Below are positions 36,208-45,852 of a stretch of 64,000 bases of DNA, one piece after another (position 1 is the first letter of the stretch; each line of letters opens with the position of its first letter). Location: NCBI RefSeq assembly GCF_002940685.1, contig NZ_PNFP01000025.1, positions 1-64,000 of the forward strand, in the 5' to 3' direction. The notes under the pieces are model-generated. The model was not told where the DNA came from, did not search any database, and saw only the letters and a list, made by a program, of their open reading frames with translations. The stretch is from Ensifer adhaerens (lineage in GTDB: Bacteria > Pseudomonadota > Alphaproteobacteria > Rhizobiales > Rhizobiaceae). Both the position numbers and the translations under genes were made by a program.

Positions 36208-37662
36208 TCAGGCGACGCGCAGCACGGTCATCATGCCCGACATCTGGTGGTCCATGACGTGGCAGTGCAGCATCCAGTCACCGGGGTTGTCGGCAACGAA
36301 GGCGGCCCCGACGACATCCTTCGGAGCCATCAGCACCGTGTCCTGCCATTGGCGATGCGGGACCGGCCTGCCGTTGCGGCTCAAGACCCGCAGGCTATGC
36401 CCGTGGAAGTGCATCGGATGCCACCAGGTGGTCTCGTTGCGCAGCTCCAGCACGACACTGCGGCCGCGCTTGAACGCGAGGGCGGGTTCCATTCCCGCAT
36501 GGCCATCCCCGGTCATCGACTGGCCGTTGATAGCCCAGACCGCGCCATGGCCCATGCCCATCATCCCGCCCCCTCCCATCATTCCGCCCTGCATGTCTCC
36601 CCTACCCATCATCGCGCTCATCATGCCGCCTTGGAGCGTGAGCCTGTGGCGCTCCGCCGAGGCGAGATCGGGTTCGAGCAAAGGATTGCGGAGGAGCGCA
36701 AGCTGAGCGTCGAGAGGATGCTCGCGGATCGGTGGCCTCGCATCGTAGGCGAGCTGCGTCAGCCGATAGGACAGGCCATCGTAGAAATCATCGACGACCT
36801 CGTAGGTCCGTCCGGGTGCTCCCTGCATGTCGAGAACAAGGTCGACCCGCATGGCCGGACCGAGAAAGATGCGGCGGCCCTCGGGCTCGTGCGGATCGCA
36901 AGGCTGGCCGTCGATCGCCACAACCACGGGCCGATGACCATCGAAGCGCAACGCCATGATCCGCGCGAGCGACGCGTTGACGAGGCGCAGCCGTATGCGC
37001 TCCCCTGTCCGGAAAGCCTCAGTTTCCGACACCCGGCCGTTGAGCGTCACCGTGTTGCCGACGCGGCCGGACATCCCCGCTTCCATCCGGTTGCCGAAGC
37101 CGGAGGCGATGCCGCCGTCCTCGGTCAGCCGCCAGTCGGAAAGCACCCAGACAAGGTCGCGGTCGACGGCGACGGGTTCGCGTTCCTCCACAATCACCGC
37201 CCCCGCGAGGCCGCGGCCGAGTTGCTCGAGGCTGTTGGCGTGCGGGTGATACCAGAAGGTTCCGGCATCCGGCGGCGTGAACTCGTAGATGAAGCTCTCT
37301 CCCGGCCTGATCGGCGGCTGCGTCAGCCCAGGCACGCCGTCCATCGCATTGGGAAGCCGAATGCCGTGCCAGTGGACCGTCGTTTCCTGGTCGAGGCGGT
37401 TTTCGACGACGAGACGCGCTGGTTCGCCCTGACGCAGGCGTACCAGCGATCCGGGCACGGTTCCGTTGTAGGTCCAGACGTCCGTTGCGGGCCGATCCGG
37501 CCCCGTCAGGCGCGCGCGGCCAGCCGCGACGGCGACCTTGTAGTCGTTCGAAGAAGACGCCGAGTGCGCCGGAATGGACGGCAGCGCTGTCGCCAGCAGA
37601 AGACCTGCGCCTGCCTGGAGCAGCCCCCGGCGCGAAACAGGGCAGTTGGATTCACTATTCAC
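36208..37662 (-). CDS. Multicopper oxidase, CueO/CotA-like
   Basis: The 484-residue product starts at a GTG with GGAAGG seven bases upstream and has a twin-arginine signal (SRRGLLQAGAGLLLATAL). Copper ligands are in VHWHGIRLPN, FWYHPHANS, HPMHFHGHS and HCHVMDHQMSG. A methionine/glycine-rich stretch (MMSAMMGRGDMQGGMMGGGG) near the middle resembles the cuprous-oxidase insert of CueO. It is a second oxidase in the window with the same apparent role; the substrate cannot be told from sequence. Confidence 0.9.
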   Translation of the reverse strand: MNSESNCPVSRRGLLQAGAGLLLATALPSIPAHSASSSNDYKVAVAAGRARLTGPDRPATDVWTYNGTVPGSLVRLRQGEPARLVVENRLDQETTVHWHGIRLPNAMDGVPGLTQPPIRPGESFIYEFTPPDAGTFWYHPHANSLEQLGRGLAGAVIVEEREPVAVDRDLVWVLSDWRLTEDGGIASGFGNRMEAGMSGRVGNTVTLNGRVSETEAFRTGERIRLRLVNASLARIMALRFDGHRPVVVAIDGQPCDPHEPEGRRIFLGPAMRVDLVLDMQGAPGRTYEVVDDFYDGLSYRLTQLAYDARPPIREHPLDAQLALLRNPLLEPDLASAERHRLTLQGGMMSAMMGRGDMQGGMMGGGGMMGMGHGAVWAINGQSMTGDGHAGMEPALAFKRGRSVVLELRNETTWWHPMHFHGHSLRVLSRNGRPVPHRQWQDTVLMAPKDVVGAAFVADNPGDWMLHCHVMDHQMSGMMTVLRVA

Positions 37663-37762
37663 TTTCGATCCTTCCGATCATCGTACACGGCGGAACGCGT
37701 AGGCGTTGCCGCGCATGGGTTCGCTGGTCCGGCAAAGCTGCTTAGTCGCAACCGTCGGAAAA

Positions 37763-38116
37763 TCAGCCGATGTCGAAGGTTCGTGGTGGGGCGGGATCGG
37801 GCGGCCAGACCCAGCCGAAGAGAAACGGCTCGCGGGCAGCAACTGGAGCAAGCCTATCCCCGGCCGGAATGTGAATCGCTGTGGGCAGCGACGCGACGAC
37901 GGGGGCTGCGCAGAGCTTGCCGCAGGCCATCGCCTTCATTGCGCCTGCCTGGTCGGGACAATCCTGGCAGTCACCGTGGTCGGACATCGTCATTTCCGCC
38001 ATGGTCGCCATCTTCGCAGCCATGCTGCTCGCCTGGGCCACCGACAGGCTCATCCCCGCGGCGACGAAAACCGCGAGGAGCAAAAGGCCAAGCTGTCGGA
38101 CAGGCCAGCGCTTCAT
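37763..38116 (-). CDS. Small secreted protein with paired cysteines
   Basis: The 117-residue product begins MKRWPVRQLGLLLLAVFVAAG, a signal peptide. It then has a methionine-rich segment (MAAKMATMAEMTM), DCQDCPDQAGAMKAMACGKLC with four cysteines, and a proline-rich end (FGWVWPPDPAPPRTFDIG). It lies between cusA and the second multicopper oxidase, in the same direction. The family was not recognised; a copper-binding role is suggested by its location and residues. Confidence 0.6.
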   Translation of the reverse strand: MKRWPVRQLGLLLLAVFVAAGMSLSVAQASSMAAKMATMAEMTMSDHGDCQDCPDQAGAMKAMACGKLCAAPVVASLPTAIHIPAGDRLAPVAAREPFLFGWVWPPDPAPPRTFDIG

Positions 38117-38238
38117 GACGAAGAGAATCGCGCCGAACCTAGGGGAATACAAGCCATGATGCGCCGCTGTGCAGACCAGCCGCGTCAACACTGCGTGACG
38201 CGATGCAGACCCTGACCTCGGCGCATGGTTGCCATCTT

Positions 38239-41200
38239 TCATTCGGCCGCTTCCTTGAGCCTCATTTCCGTGGCTTTGGCCATTGGTCGGTCGTCGGCGC
38301 GGGCTGGCAGCCGCCAGCCCTTCGCCAGTCCGTAGATCGCCGGGATCACCGCTAGTGTCAGCACCGTCGACGAGATCATGCCGCCGATCATCGGCACGGC
38401 GATGCGCTGCATGATTTCGGATCCGGCCCCGGTGCTCCAGAGGATCGGCACCAGCCCCGCGATGATCGCCACGACGGTCATCATCTTCGGTCGCACCCGT
38501 TCCACCGCTCCGACCATGATCGCGTGATGCAGGTCGTCCCGCGTGAAGGGGCGGTTTTCGCGATCGCAATCCTCACGGCGTTCTCGCAGCGCCTGGTCCA
38601 GATAGATCAGCATGATCACACCCGTCTCTGCCGCCACGCCAGCAAGCGCAATGAAGCCGACGACCACCGCCACCGAAGCGTTGAAGCCCAGCCACCACAT
38701 CAGCCAGATGCCGCCAACCAGCGCGAAGGGCAGCGACAGCATGACGATGAGGGTCTCCGTCAGTGCCTTGAAGTTCAGGTAGAGCAGCAGGAAGATCAGC
38801 GCGAGGGTCAGCGGCACGACGATTGCGAGGCGCGCTTTTGCCCGTTCCAGATATTCGTACTGCCCGCTCCAGGCGACCGAATAGCCTGATGGAAGCGACA
38901 CGCTCTTCGCGACGGCTGCTTGAGCTTCGGAGACATAGCCGCCGAGGTCGCGGTCGGCGATGTCGACGAAAATATAGACCGCAAGCTGGCCATTCTCGGT
39001 CCGGATCGTCGTCGCGCCACGCTCGAGCTTGACGTCGGCGACTGCGCCGAGAGGCACCGCGCCGCCGCCGGGGAGCGCGACCTCGATGTCGCGCGCGATC
39101 GACTGCGGATCGCTTCTGAACGCCCGCGGATAGCGGACGGCGACGCCGTAGCGCTCCCTTCCCTCGACGGTCAAGGTGACCACCTCGGACCCAAGCGCCG
39201 TGGCGATGACATCCTGCACGTCGCCGATGCTGAGGCCGTAGCGCCCGAGCGCGGTGCGGTCCGGCACGATGTCGAGGAAGTATCCGCCTATGACACGCTC
39301 GGCGTAGGCACTGGACGTGCCGGGGACGGCCTTCAGTACCGTCTCGATGTCGCGCGCCACGCGCTCCATCTCCTTGAGGTCAGTTCCGTAGACCTTGACG
39401 CCGACGGGCGTGCGGATGCCCGTCGACAGCATGTCGATGCGGGCGCGGATTGGCATGGTCCAGGCGTTGGAGACACCGGGGAACTGAAGCGCCGCGTCCA
39501 TTTCCTGCTTGAGGCTGTCGATGGTCACGCCCGGCCGCCATTCGGTCTTCGGCTTCAGGGTGATGATCGTCTCGAACATCTCCGTCGGCGCGGGATCGGT
39601 GGCGGTCAGTGCCCTGCCCGCCTTGCCGAAGACCGTCTCCACCTCCGGGAACGACTTGATGATCCGGTCCTGGGTCTGCATCAGCTCGGCAGCCTTGGTC
39701 ACCGACAGGCCGGGCAAGGTCGTCGGCATGTACATCAGCGTGCCTTCGTTGAGGGTCGGCATGAACTCGCTTCCGATCTGACGCGCCGGCCAGACCGTTG
39801 CGGCGAGTGCTGCGACCGCGATCAGGATCGTGATCGTCTTCGCCTGCAGCACCCCGGCAATGATCGGGCGGTAGGTCCAGATCAGGAAGCGGTTGAGCGG
39901 GTTCTTGTGCTCGGGCACGATCCGGCCGCGCACAAACAGGACCATCAGTGCCGGAACGAGCGTCACCGACAGCAGGGCAGCCGCCGCCATGGCGAAGGTC
40001 TTGGTGAAGGCGAGCGGCCCGAACAACCGCCCCTCCTGGGACTCCAGCGTGAAGATCGGCAGGAAGGACACGGTGATGATCAGCAGGCTGAAGAACAGCG
40101 CCGGGCCGACCTCGCTCGCCGCGTCGATCAGAACCTCGGTGCGGGGCTTGTCGGGTGGCGCCCGCTCCAGATGCTTGTGGGCGTTCTCGATCATCACGAT
40201 CGCCGCATCGATCATCGCGCCGATGGCAATGGCGATGCCGCCAAGGCTCATGATGTTGGCCCCGATGCCGAGCGTCCGCATCGCGATGAAGGAGATCAGG
40301 ATGCCAATCGGCAGCATGATGATGGCAACGAGCGCGCTCCGCACATGCAGAAGGAAAGCGATCGTTACCAAGGCGACGATGATGGACTCCTCGGCCAGCG
40401 TGCCCTTGAGCGTCTCGATCGCGGCCTTGATCAGCTCCGAGCGATCGTAGACCGGAACGATCTCGGTGCCCGCTGGCAGGCTGTCCTTGACCGCCGCCAG
40501 GTTCTTCTTGGCGCTGTCGATGACGTTGAGGGCGTTCTCGCCGACCCGCTGCAGCACGATGCCGCTTGCGACCTCGCCTTCGCCGTTCAGCTCGGTGATG
40601 CCGCGACGCTCGTCGGGAACCGTCTCCACCCGCGCCACGTCGCCCAGGCGCAGCGGCGCGCCGCCTTCGGTCATCAGCACGATATTCTCAATGTCCTTGA
40701 TGCCTTGCAGATAGCCGCGGCCGCGGACCATGAACTCGAACTCGGAGATTTCGACCGTGCGGCCGCCGACGTCCCGGTTGCTGGCCCGCACCGCATCGGC
40801 GATCTGCTTCAGCGTCACGTTCTGGGCGCGCAGGCGCGCCGGATCGACGACGACGGAATACTGCTTGACGAAGCCGCCGACACTCGCGACCTCGGCCACG
40901 CCCTCCGATTTCGAGGCGGCGAACCGCACGACCCAATCCTGCAGGGAGCGCAGTTCGGCGAGCGACAGTTCCTTGGCGACAAGGGCGTATTGATAGACCC
41001 AGCCGACGCCGGTCGCGTCAGGGCCAAGGCTCGGCGAGATGCCCTCGGGAAGCCGGCTCGCGGCGGCGTTGAGGTATTCGAGCACGCGGCTTCGCGCCCA
41101 ATAGGGATCGGTTCCGTCTTCGAAGATCACGTAAACGAACGAGATGCCGAAGAAGGAGAAGCCGCGCACGACCTTCGACCGCGGTACCGTCAGCATAGAC

Positions 41201-41412
41201 GTCGTCAATGGATAGGTGACCTGGTCCTCGACCACCTGCGGTGCCTGACCGGGATAGTCGGTGAAGACGATGACCTGTACGTCCGAGAGATCGGGAATGG
41301 CATCGAGCGGAAGCGAACGCAGCGAATACACGCCCGCGGCGATCGAGAGCGCGGCTCCCACGATGATCAGCACCAGATTGCGGGCGGACCAGGCGATGAT
41401 GTTCGAGATCAT
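38239..41412 (-). CDS. cusA: CusA/CzcA-family RND efflux pump
   Basis: The 1057-residue protein is the inner-membrane pump of a heavy-metal RND system. It shows the conserved N-terminus (ISNIIAWSARNLVLIIVGAA), the DAIPDLSDVQVIVFTDYPG block, and late membrane segments such as LTLALIFLLLYLNF and AVVVGFIALAGVAAETGV. The length and the copper-rich context favour the Cu/Ag (CusA) branch over zinc/cobalt. Its start overlaps the stop of cusB (ATGA). The outer-membrane partner (CusC/TolC) is not in this cluster. Confidence 0.93.
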   Translation of the reverse strand: MISNIIAWSARNLVLIIVGAALSIAAGVYSLRSLPLDAIPDLSDVQVIVFTDYPGQAPQVVEDQVTYPLTTSMLTVPRSKVVRGFSFFGISFVYVIFEDGTDPYWARSRVLEYLNAAASRLPEGISPSLGPDATGVGWVYQYALVAKELSLAELRSLQDWVVRFAASKSEGVAEVASVGGFVKQYSVVVDPARLRAQNVTLKQIADAVRASNRDVGGRTVEISEFEFMVRGRGYLQGIKDIENIVLMTEGGAPLRLGDVARVETVPDERRGITELNGEGEVASGIVLQRVGENALNVIDSAKKNLAAVKDSLPAGTEIVPVYDRSELIKAAIETLKGTLAEESIIVALVTIAFLLHVRSALVAIIMLPIGILISFIAMRTLGIGANIMSLGGIAIAIGAMIDAAIVMIENAHKHLERAPPDKPRTEVLIDAASEVGPALFFSLLIITVSFLPIFTLESQEGRLFGPLAFTKTFAMAAAALLSVTLVPALMVLFVRGRIVPEHKNPLNRFLIWTYRPIIAGVLQAKTITILIAVAALAATVWPARQIGSEFMPTLNEGTLMYMPTTLPGLSVTKAAELMQTQDRIIKSFPEVETVFGKAGRALTATDPAPTEMFETIITLKPKTEWRPGVTIDSLKQEMDAALQFPGVSNAWTMPIRARIDMLSTGIRTPVGVKVYGTDLKEMERVARDIETVLKAVPGTSSAYAERVIGGYFLDIVPDRTALGRYGLSIGDVQDVIATALGSEVVTLTVEGRERYGVAVRYPRAFRSDPQSIARDIEVALPGGGAVPLGAVADVKLERGATTIRTENGQLAVYIFVDIADRDLGGYVSEAQAAVAKSVSLPSGYSVAWSGQYEYLERAKARLAIVVPLTLALIFLLLYLNFKALTETLIVMLSLPFALVGGIWLMWWLGFNASVAVVVGFIALAGVAAETGVIMLIYLDQALRERREDCDRENRPFTRDDLHHAIMVGAVERVRPKMMTVVAIIAGLVPILWSTGAGSEIMQRIAVPMIGGMISSTVLTLAVIPAIYGLAKGWRLPARADDRPMAKATEMRLKEAAE

Positions 41413-42839
41413 GGTTTCACCTCGTCTGCAGTGAGCGCACTCAGCGCCGCATTGAGATTGCTCTCGGCGTCGAGTAGGAAGTTCGCCGAGGTGACGATCT
41501 TCTCTCCGGCTTCGATCCCTTTCCTGATCTCCGTCCGGTCGTCGCCGCGCGCTCCTAGTGTGACGTCGCGCGGTTCGAAGCGGCCCTCGCCCTTGTCGAC
41601 GAACACCACCTGTCGGTCGCCTGTGTCGATGACCGCGCTGTTGGGCACCGCGACGACAGGGGCGGTATCACCCGAGGCGATCTCGACTTCGGCGTACATG
41701 TTCGCAAGCAGCAGGCCTTCGGCGTTGGGAAGCTCAATCCTCACCTTGGCCGTCCGCGTCTGCGACTGAAGCTCCGGGTAGATCAGGTCGACCGTGCCCT
41801 CGAACGCCTTGCCCGGCAGGTTCCGCACCCGGACCGTCGCTTGCGCGCCTTTGCGGATGGTCGTGGCATCGAACTCGGGCACGTCAGCGATCACCCACAC
41901 CTTCGACATGTCGGCAATTCGGAAGAGGACATCGCCGGCCTCGGCCATCATGCCCGTCGTCGCGCTGCGTTCGAGGACGACGCCATCGCTCGGGGAGAGG
42001 AAGGCGATGCTTCTGGGCACCGTCCGGCTCCGGGCAATCGCTTTGACGGTCTCTTCCGGCACGCCGAGATTGCGTAGTTGCAGCGCGCCGCCGATGTCGA
42101 GGTCCGGCTTGCCGCCGCCCCGCAGTTCCGTGGCGTATTCGGCCCCGGCTCTCGCGATGTCCTTGGAGAAGAAGTGGAAGAGCTCATCGCCCTTCAGCAC
42201 CCGGTCGCCGGTCGTCACATCAGCGACGCCCTCGATGAAGGCGTTCGCCCGCATGGAGACGATCCGGACCAGGCGCTCGTCGAACGTGACCGTTCCGGGC
42301 ACCCGCACCTGGCGACTGACGACGGCGTTCTCTGCCGTCGCCGTCTTTACACCGGTCCGCTGCAGCTTGCCGAGCGAGACCTTGACGACGGAACTGTCCG
42401 CTTCCTCGCCGTCGTAGACAGGAAGGTAGTCCATGCCCATCGAGTCCTTCTTCGGCACCTTGGAGGTGTCGGGAAGGCCCATCGGATTGCGGTAATAGAG
42501 CACCTTGCGCTCGGCCGCCGCCGTCGCGGCTTCGGCCTTCTTGGGGGCGGCCCTCTTCCCGGTGTCGAAGGCGACGTCCTCGCTCTCGCGCACGGCGACG
42601 AAAGCCCGGCCGTCTGCGGTCTCCCGCGGCGTGGCCGAGTATTCCGGCGAACCGTCCGGGTGACGGAAATAGATTACCTTGCCCGTCGGCTCGACCGCGG
42701 GCTGCATGGTTTCCCCGAGCGCCTGCTCGGAGAAGAGTTTGGTGATGTCGGTGGCAAGGCCGCGCGTGCCAGCCGCGTAGCCTCCCCCGCCGGCGATGGC
42801 GAGGGAGCTGACGAAGAGCAGCAATCTGGACGTGGTCAC
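41409..42839 (-). CDS. cusB: CusB-family RND periplasmic adaptor
   Basis: The 476-residue adaptor starts at a GTG that overlaps the stop of the FixH-like gene. An N-terminal membrane segment is followed by two heavy-metal-binding repeats (IYFRHPDGSPEYSATP and LYYRNPMGLPDTSKVPKKDS). The later part matches the hairpin, barrel and C-terminal domains of CusB (VPGTVTFDERLVRI, AEVEIASGDTAPVVAVP). It would deliver Cu or Ag ions from the periplasm to CusA. The duplicated YHS-like repeat is a variant of the usual single copy. Confidence 0.9.
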   Translation of the reverse strand: MTTSRLLLFVSSLAIAGGGGYAAGTRGLATDITKLFSEQALGETMQPAVEPTGKVIYFRHPDGSPEYSATPRETADGRAFVAVRESEDVAFDTGKRAAPKKAEAATAAAERKVLYYRNPMGLPDTSKVPKKDSMGMDYLPVYDGEEADSSVVKVSLGKLQRTGVKTATAENAVVSRQVRVPGTVTFDERLVRIVSMRANAFIEGVADVTTGDRVLKGDELFHFFSKDIARAGAEYATELRGGGKPDLDIGGALQLRNLGVPEETVKAIARSRTVPRSIAFLSPSDGVVLERSATTGMMAEAGDVLFRIADMSKVWVIADVPEFDATTIRKGAQATVRVRNLPGKAFEGTVDLIYPELQSQTRTAKVRIELPNAEGLLLANMYAEVEIASGDTAPVVAVPNSAVIDTGDRQVVFVDKGEGRFEPRDVTLGARGDDRTEIRKGIEAGEKIVTSANFLLDAESNLNAALSALTADEVKP

Positions 42840-43237
42840 GGCTGTGCCTGCAGAACCATTTCGCCCTGGACGGTCTCGGTCTCGCCCTGGACCTTGGCCG
42901 CCAGCTTGAAGCGCCAGCCGCCCTCCATGCTGAGATTGGTCTTGAACGCGTAGATGCCGGCTTCCGTTACCGGCAGGGCTTCGACCGGGGTGGTCATCGC
43001 CTCCATCCCCTCCGGCGCCATATCCATCCTCGTGCTGAAGATGACCGCGTCCGGCACGGGTTTTGCCGTCCTCTTGTCGATCAGGCGCACCGTGACGGTC
43101 ACCTCGGGACCATGTGGGACTTCAGACTGGACGAGTTGGAACTCGTAGTCCGTTGCGGCGGCGAAAGATGTGGTGGTTGCAGCCAAAATGATGGCAACCG
43201 AGCCGAGGATCGCTCTCCGAGAAAAGATGTTTGTCAT
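42836..43237 (-). CDS. FixH/YtkA-like periplasmic protein
   Basis: Using the ATG at 43237 the product has 133 residues; a GTG four codons earlier is another candidate. A signal region (AILGSVAIILAATTTSFA) is followed by a single immunoglobulin-like domain of the FixH/YtkA type (VTVTVRLIDKRTAKPVPDAV, GIYAFKTNLSMEGGWRFKLA). Such proteins sit ahead of cus operons in several bacteria. Its stop overlaps the cusB start. The exact role is unknown. Confidence 0.75.
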   Translation of the reverse strand: MTNIFSRRAILGSVAIILAATTTSFAAATDYEFQLVQSEVPHGPEVTVTVRLIDKRTAKPVPDAVIFSTRMDMAPEGMEAMTTPVEALPVTEAGIYAFKTNLSMEGGWRFKLAAKVQGETETVQGEMVLQAQP

Positions 43238-43348
43238 GTTGAATCTCACTCAGGACCGGCACTTCAGGGCCGCGTCCATGAAATAAATACGGTCGAATGG
43301 ACGCTTTCCGTCTGGAAGCGGCCGTCCGGTTTCATTCAGCGAGTGAGA

Positions 43349-43711
43349 TCAGGCTTTGGGAGGTCGCGCCGGCGGTTCGACGAGAGCGGACGGCAGGCGA
43401 TTTTCCTGGAGGATCGGATGCGACAGATCGCGTGCCGACAGATCGATCCGCCAGCTATTTGCCTTGCTGCCGTGTGCGAGGATGATGGAAGAGCAGACGA
43501 GTGCGAGAGGGCACGTCTTTCCGCAATCGTTCTTCTGCGCGGGCTTCTGTTCCGGACAGCAGGACATGTCGTCCATGCCAGCCATCGCATCCATCTGCAT
43601 GTCGGGCGAAAGAGCCATGGCGCTCGCAGCCGAGCCGACGCTCACGGGACCAAGCACGACCCCGAGCAACGCCAACACACAAAAAAAGCGCCGGAGCGCG
43701 ACGACGAACAT
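43349..43711 (-). CDS. Small secreted protein with paired cysteines upstream of cusBA
   Basis: The frame is open to 43807, but the ATG at 43711 (120 residues) puts a signal peptide at the N-terminus (FFCVLALLGVVLGPVSVG). A methionine-rich segment (MQMDAMAGMDDM) runs into SCCPEQKPAQKNDCGKTCPL, which has four cysteines. It is about 110 bases upstream of the FixH-like gene in the same direction, so it probably heads the cus transcript. It resembles the cysteine-rich proteins elsewhere in the copper region in layout, not in sequence. Confidence 0.55.
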   Translation of the reverse strand: MFVVALRRFFCVLALLGVVLGPVSVGSAASAMALSPDMQMDAMAGMDDMSCCPEQKPAQKNDCGKTCPLALVCSSIILAHGSKANSWRIDLSARDLSHPILQENRLPSALVEPPARPPKA

Positions 43712-43960
43712 GCAGCTATGCTTGCATAGCGCGCTGCACATTGGAAGACGGTCACGGAAAGTTGCGACCGACGGCCGCACGCTAGGGCGTGTGCTACGCA
43801 CCACCAATCGGTTGATTTATCAAGTTGATGTCCACCCACCCGTTCACGGGCTTGACGTATTGCCGCGGCATGGGTCGTGAAGGCGGCCCATCTCGGATCC
43901 GAACGGTGACAACCGCGCAGCACGACGACTTTTTCCCAGCCGAAAGGGCTGCGGCGTTGA

Positions 43961-45178
43961 CTAGGAACTCGACTGAAGCGCCTGATCCAACCGGTCTCTA
44001 TAAACTGCCAGCGCCGGAACGATGGCAAATATGCATCCGGTGGCGACTATGAGGGCCGCCAGCGATATTTCGCTAGGGCCCACGGACGGAGTTAGTGCGA
44101 TGCCGGTTTGGCTGGCAACGAAATGCCCGGCCAAGCGGGACCCCCCAAGCCCCAGGAACAAACCCGCAATCGCACCACTTGCTATGACGGTCATAACATA
44201 GAGCCAGATACAGGCGAACACATAGGACCTGGGTGCCCCAAGCGCACGAAGAACGGCGAACCGCCGGCGGTGGACCCGCAGCAGCACGATCACACAGGCG
44301 ATCACCGCGGCGATGACGAGCGCCTGTGTACCGCTTGCGAGCGCTGTCATCAGAACGCGTATATCGCCGAGGACCTGATAGAGGCCGACGAGCACCTCCG
44401 CCGGAAAGAACGCGGTCGACGCTTCCGTGCGGAACACGTTTCGCAGCCCGTACGCGGCCGCCAGGTTTTCTGGCTTCACCACCATGGCCGGTACGCCGGT
44501 CAGGTACGCTTCATCGAAGGGTGGTCCAAGGACAGCGCCGGCCTCGGGCGCATGTCCCGTCGGCAGATTGTGCAGCTTCCAAATTTGCTCGACGGGGATG
44601 ATCACCGCGCGATCCCAAGGAGAACCTTGCGCCGGAAGGCGACCAACCACCTTAAACGTGCTCGCGTGGTGCAGATCGCCTGCCGTTTCCTCCGGGCCAT
44701 GGCCATGGTTCGTTTGAAATGTCTCGCCGATCTTCAACGGTGAGGCCTGTCCGACAACGGCCTCTTCCCAGTTTTCAAAGCCCCTGCCCTCCGCCAGGCG
44801 ACCATCCGCCAAGTGCGAAACGAGATCCCGCGTCGTTCCCACGACCGGATCCCCGTTGACACTGTCGCCGAAGGCAAGTGGCGCCGCAAACACCGCGCGG
44901 TTTTCTGCCAGGACCTCTCGTACGACCTCGGGTCTCAGCAGTTCGACCGACCCCGGCCGCAGAAAGAGTGATTTCAGCGTCACATCCGTAATGCTTCCGG
45001 GCGCCGCCACGATCAGATCGAACTTGTCCACGGCGCGGGCGCTCGCCTGCTTCAGGGCGCGCTCCTGCGAAAGGATGGCAACGCCCAGTCCGGTCGCGAT
45101 CATGATGAGGATCACGAGCATCAGGTTCAAGCGGCGGTCCGCGCGCAGCATCGAGAGCACCAACGGAAAGGGGTTCAT
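43961..45178 (-). CDS. ABC transporter permease, MacB/FtsX type
   Basis: The product from the ATG at 45178 has 405 residues. It has an N-terminal membrane segment (LMLVILIMIATGLGVAILS), a large periplasmic domain, and three C-terminal membrane segments (for example ALVIAAVIACVIVLLRVHRR), the layout of MacB/FtsX permeases. These are mechanotransmission-type transporters that act with a periplasmic partner. Its start overlaps the stop of the ATPase gene by four bases. Confidence 0.85.
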   Translation of the reverse strand: MNPFPLVLSMLRADRRLNLMLVILIMIATGLGVAILSQERALKQASARAVDKFDLIVAAPGSITDVTLKSLFLRPGSVELLRPEVVREVLAENRAVFAAPLAFGDSVNGDPVVGTTRDLVSHLADGRLAEGRGFENWEEAVVGQASPLKIGETFQTNHGHGPEETAGDLHHASTFKVVGRLPAQGSPWDRAVIIPVEQIWKLHNLPTGHAPEAGAVLGPPFDEAYLTGVPAMVVKPENLAAAYGLRNVFRTEASTAFFPAEVLVGLYQVLGDIRVLMTALASGTQALVIAAVIACVIVLLRVHRRRFAVLRALGAPRSYVFACIWLYVMTVIASGAIAGLFLGLGGSRLAGHFVASQTGIALTPSVGPSEISLAALIVATGCIFAIVPALAVYRDRLDQALQSSS

Positions 45179-45846
45179 AGCGCGCGCTCCTTCCGCACTA
45201 TCCTTCCGCGCTCGAGGTGGATGGTGGTCGCGGCGCGTACGGCGAACGCCGGATCGTGGCTTACGGCTATAACCGTTTTTCCCCTGGCTGCTTCCGCGAT
45301 AAGCGCATCGATGACAAAACTTCCGTTTTTGGTATCGAGGCTGGCAGTGGGCTCGTCTGCGAGGATCAGCGGCGGATCGAACAAAAGTGCGCGCGCGATG
45401 GCAACGCGCTGCTGCTCTCCTCGCGACATCCGCGAAACGGACGATCGATCTTCCGGAATGCCAAATCTGCGCATGAGGGATTTCGCGTTCTCGGCGGCGC
45501 GGGCCGCCTTCCCGAAGCTTTCGGGCAAGCGAATGTTGGCAAGTGGCGACAATTCCGCGATCAGATTGAAATCCTGAAAGATCATGCCGACCGTTCGCCG
45601 CCGCCACACATCGCGGCGGCCCTCGCGAAGATCCGTCACGTTCTCACCGAGAACTGTAATAGAGCCACTGGTGGCGGGCGTAATTCCGGAAATGACGTTC
45701 AGAAGCGTTGATTTGCCGGAGCCGGACGGCCCCGCGATCACCGTCAGTTCTCCCGGTGGGAACGACAGTTCGTCGATGGCGAGAATGTCGCGGCGGTCGT
45801 TTGGTATGTCGCGAACTTCGACCCTGATCCCTTGCAGCGAAACCAT
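45175..45846 (-). CDS. ABC transporter ATPase, MacB/LolD type
   Basis: The 223-residue ATPase has Walker A GPSGSGKST, the LSGGQ-like signature MSRGEQQRVAIARALL, and Walker B LILADEPTASLD. The size and sequence are typical of MacB/LolD partners of FtsX-like permeases. It overlaps the permease gene and follows the periplasmic protein gene closely, so the three form an operon. Confidence 0.9.
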   Translation of the reverse strand: MVSLQGIRVEVRDIPNDRRDILAIDELSFPPGELTVIAGPSGSGKSTLLNVISGITPATSGSITVLGENVTDLREGRRDVWRRRTVGMIFQDFNLIAELSPLANIRLPESFGKAARAAENAKSLMRRFGIPEDRSSVSRMSRGEQQRVAIARALLFDPPLILADEPTASLDTKNGSFVIDALIAEAARGKTVIAVSHDPAFAVRAATTIHLERGRIVRKERAL

Positions 45847-45852
45847 CTTTGC

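Noticed and set aside
36247-38118. A 623-residue plus-strand frame opposite the second multicopper oxidase
   Set aside because: Antisense to a gene with all four copper motifs; sequence has no recognisable domain.
38920-41769. A 949-residue plus-strand frame opposite cusA and cusB
   Set aside because: It is antisense to two well-recognised efflux genes and has a low-complexity, R/D/H-rich sequence typical of shadow frames in GC-rich DNA.
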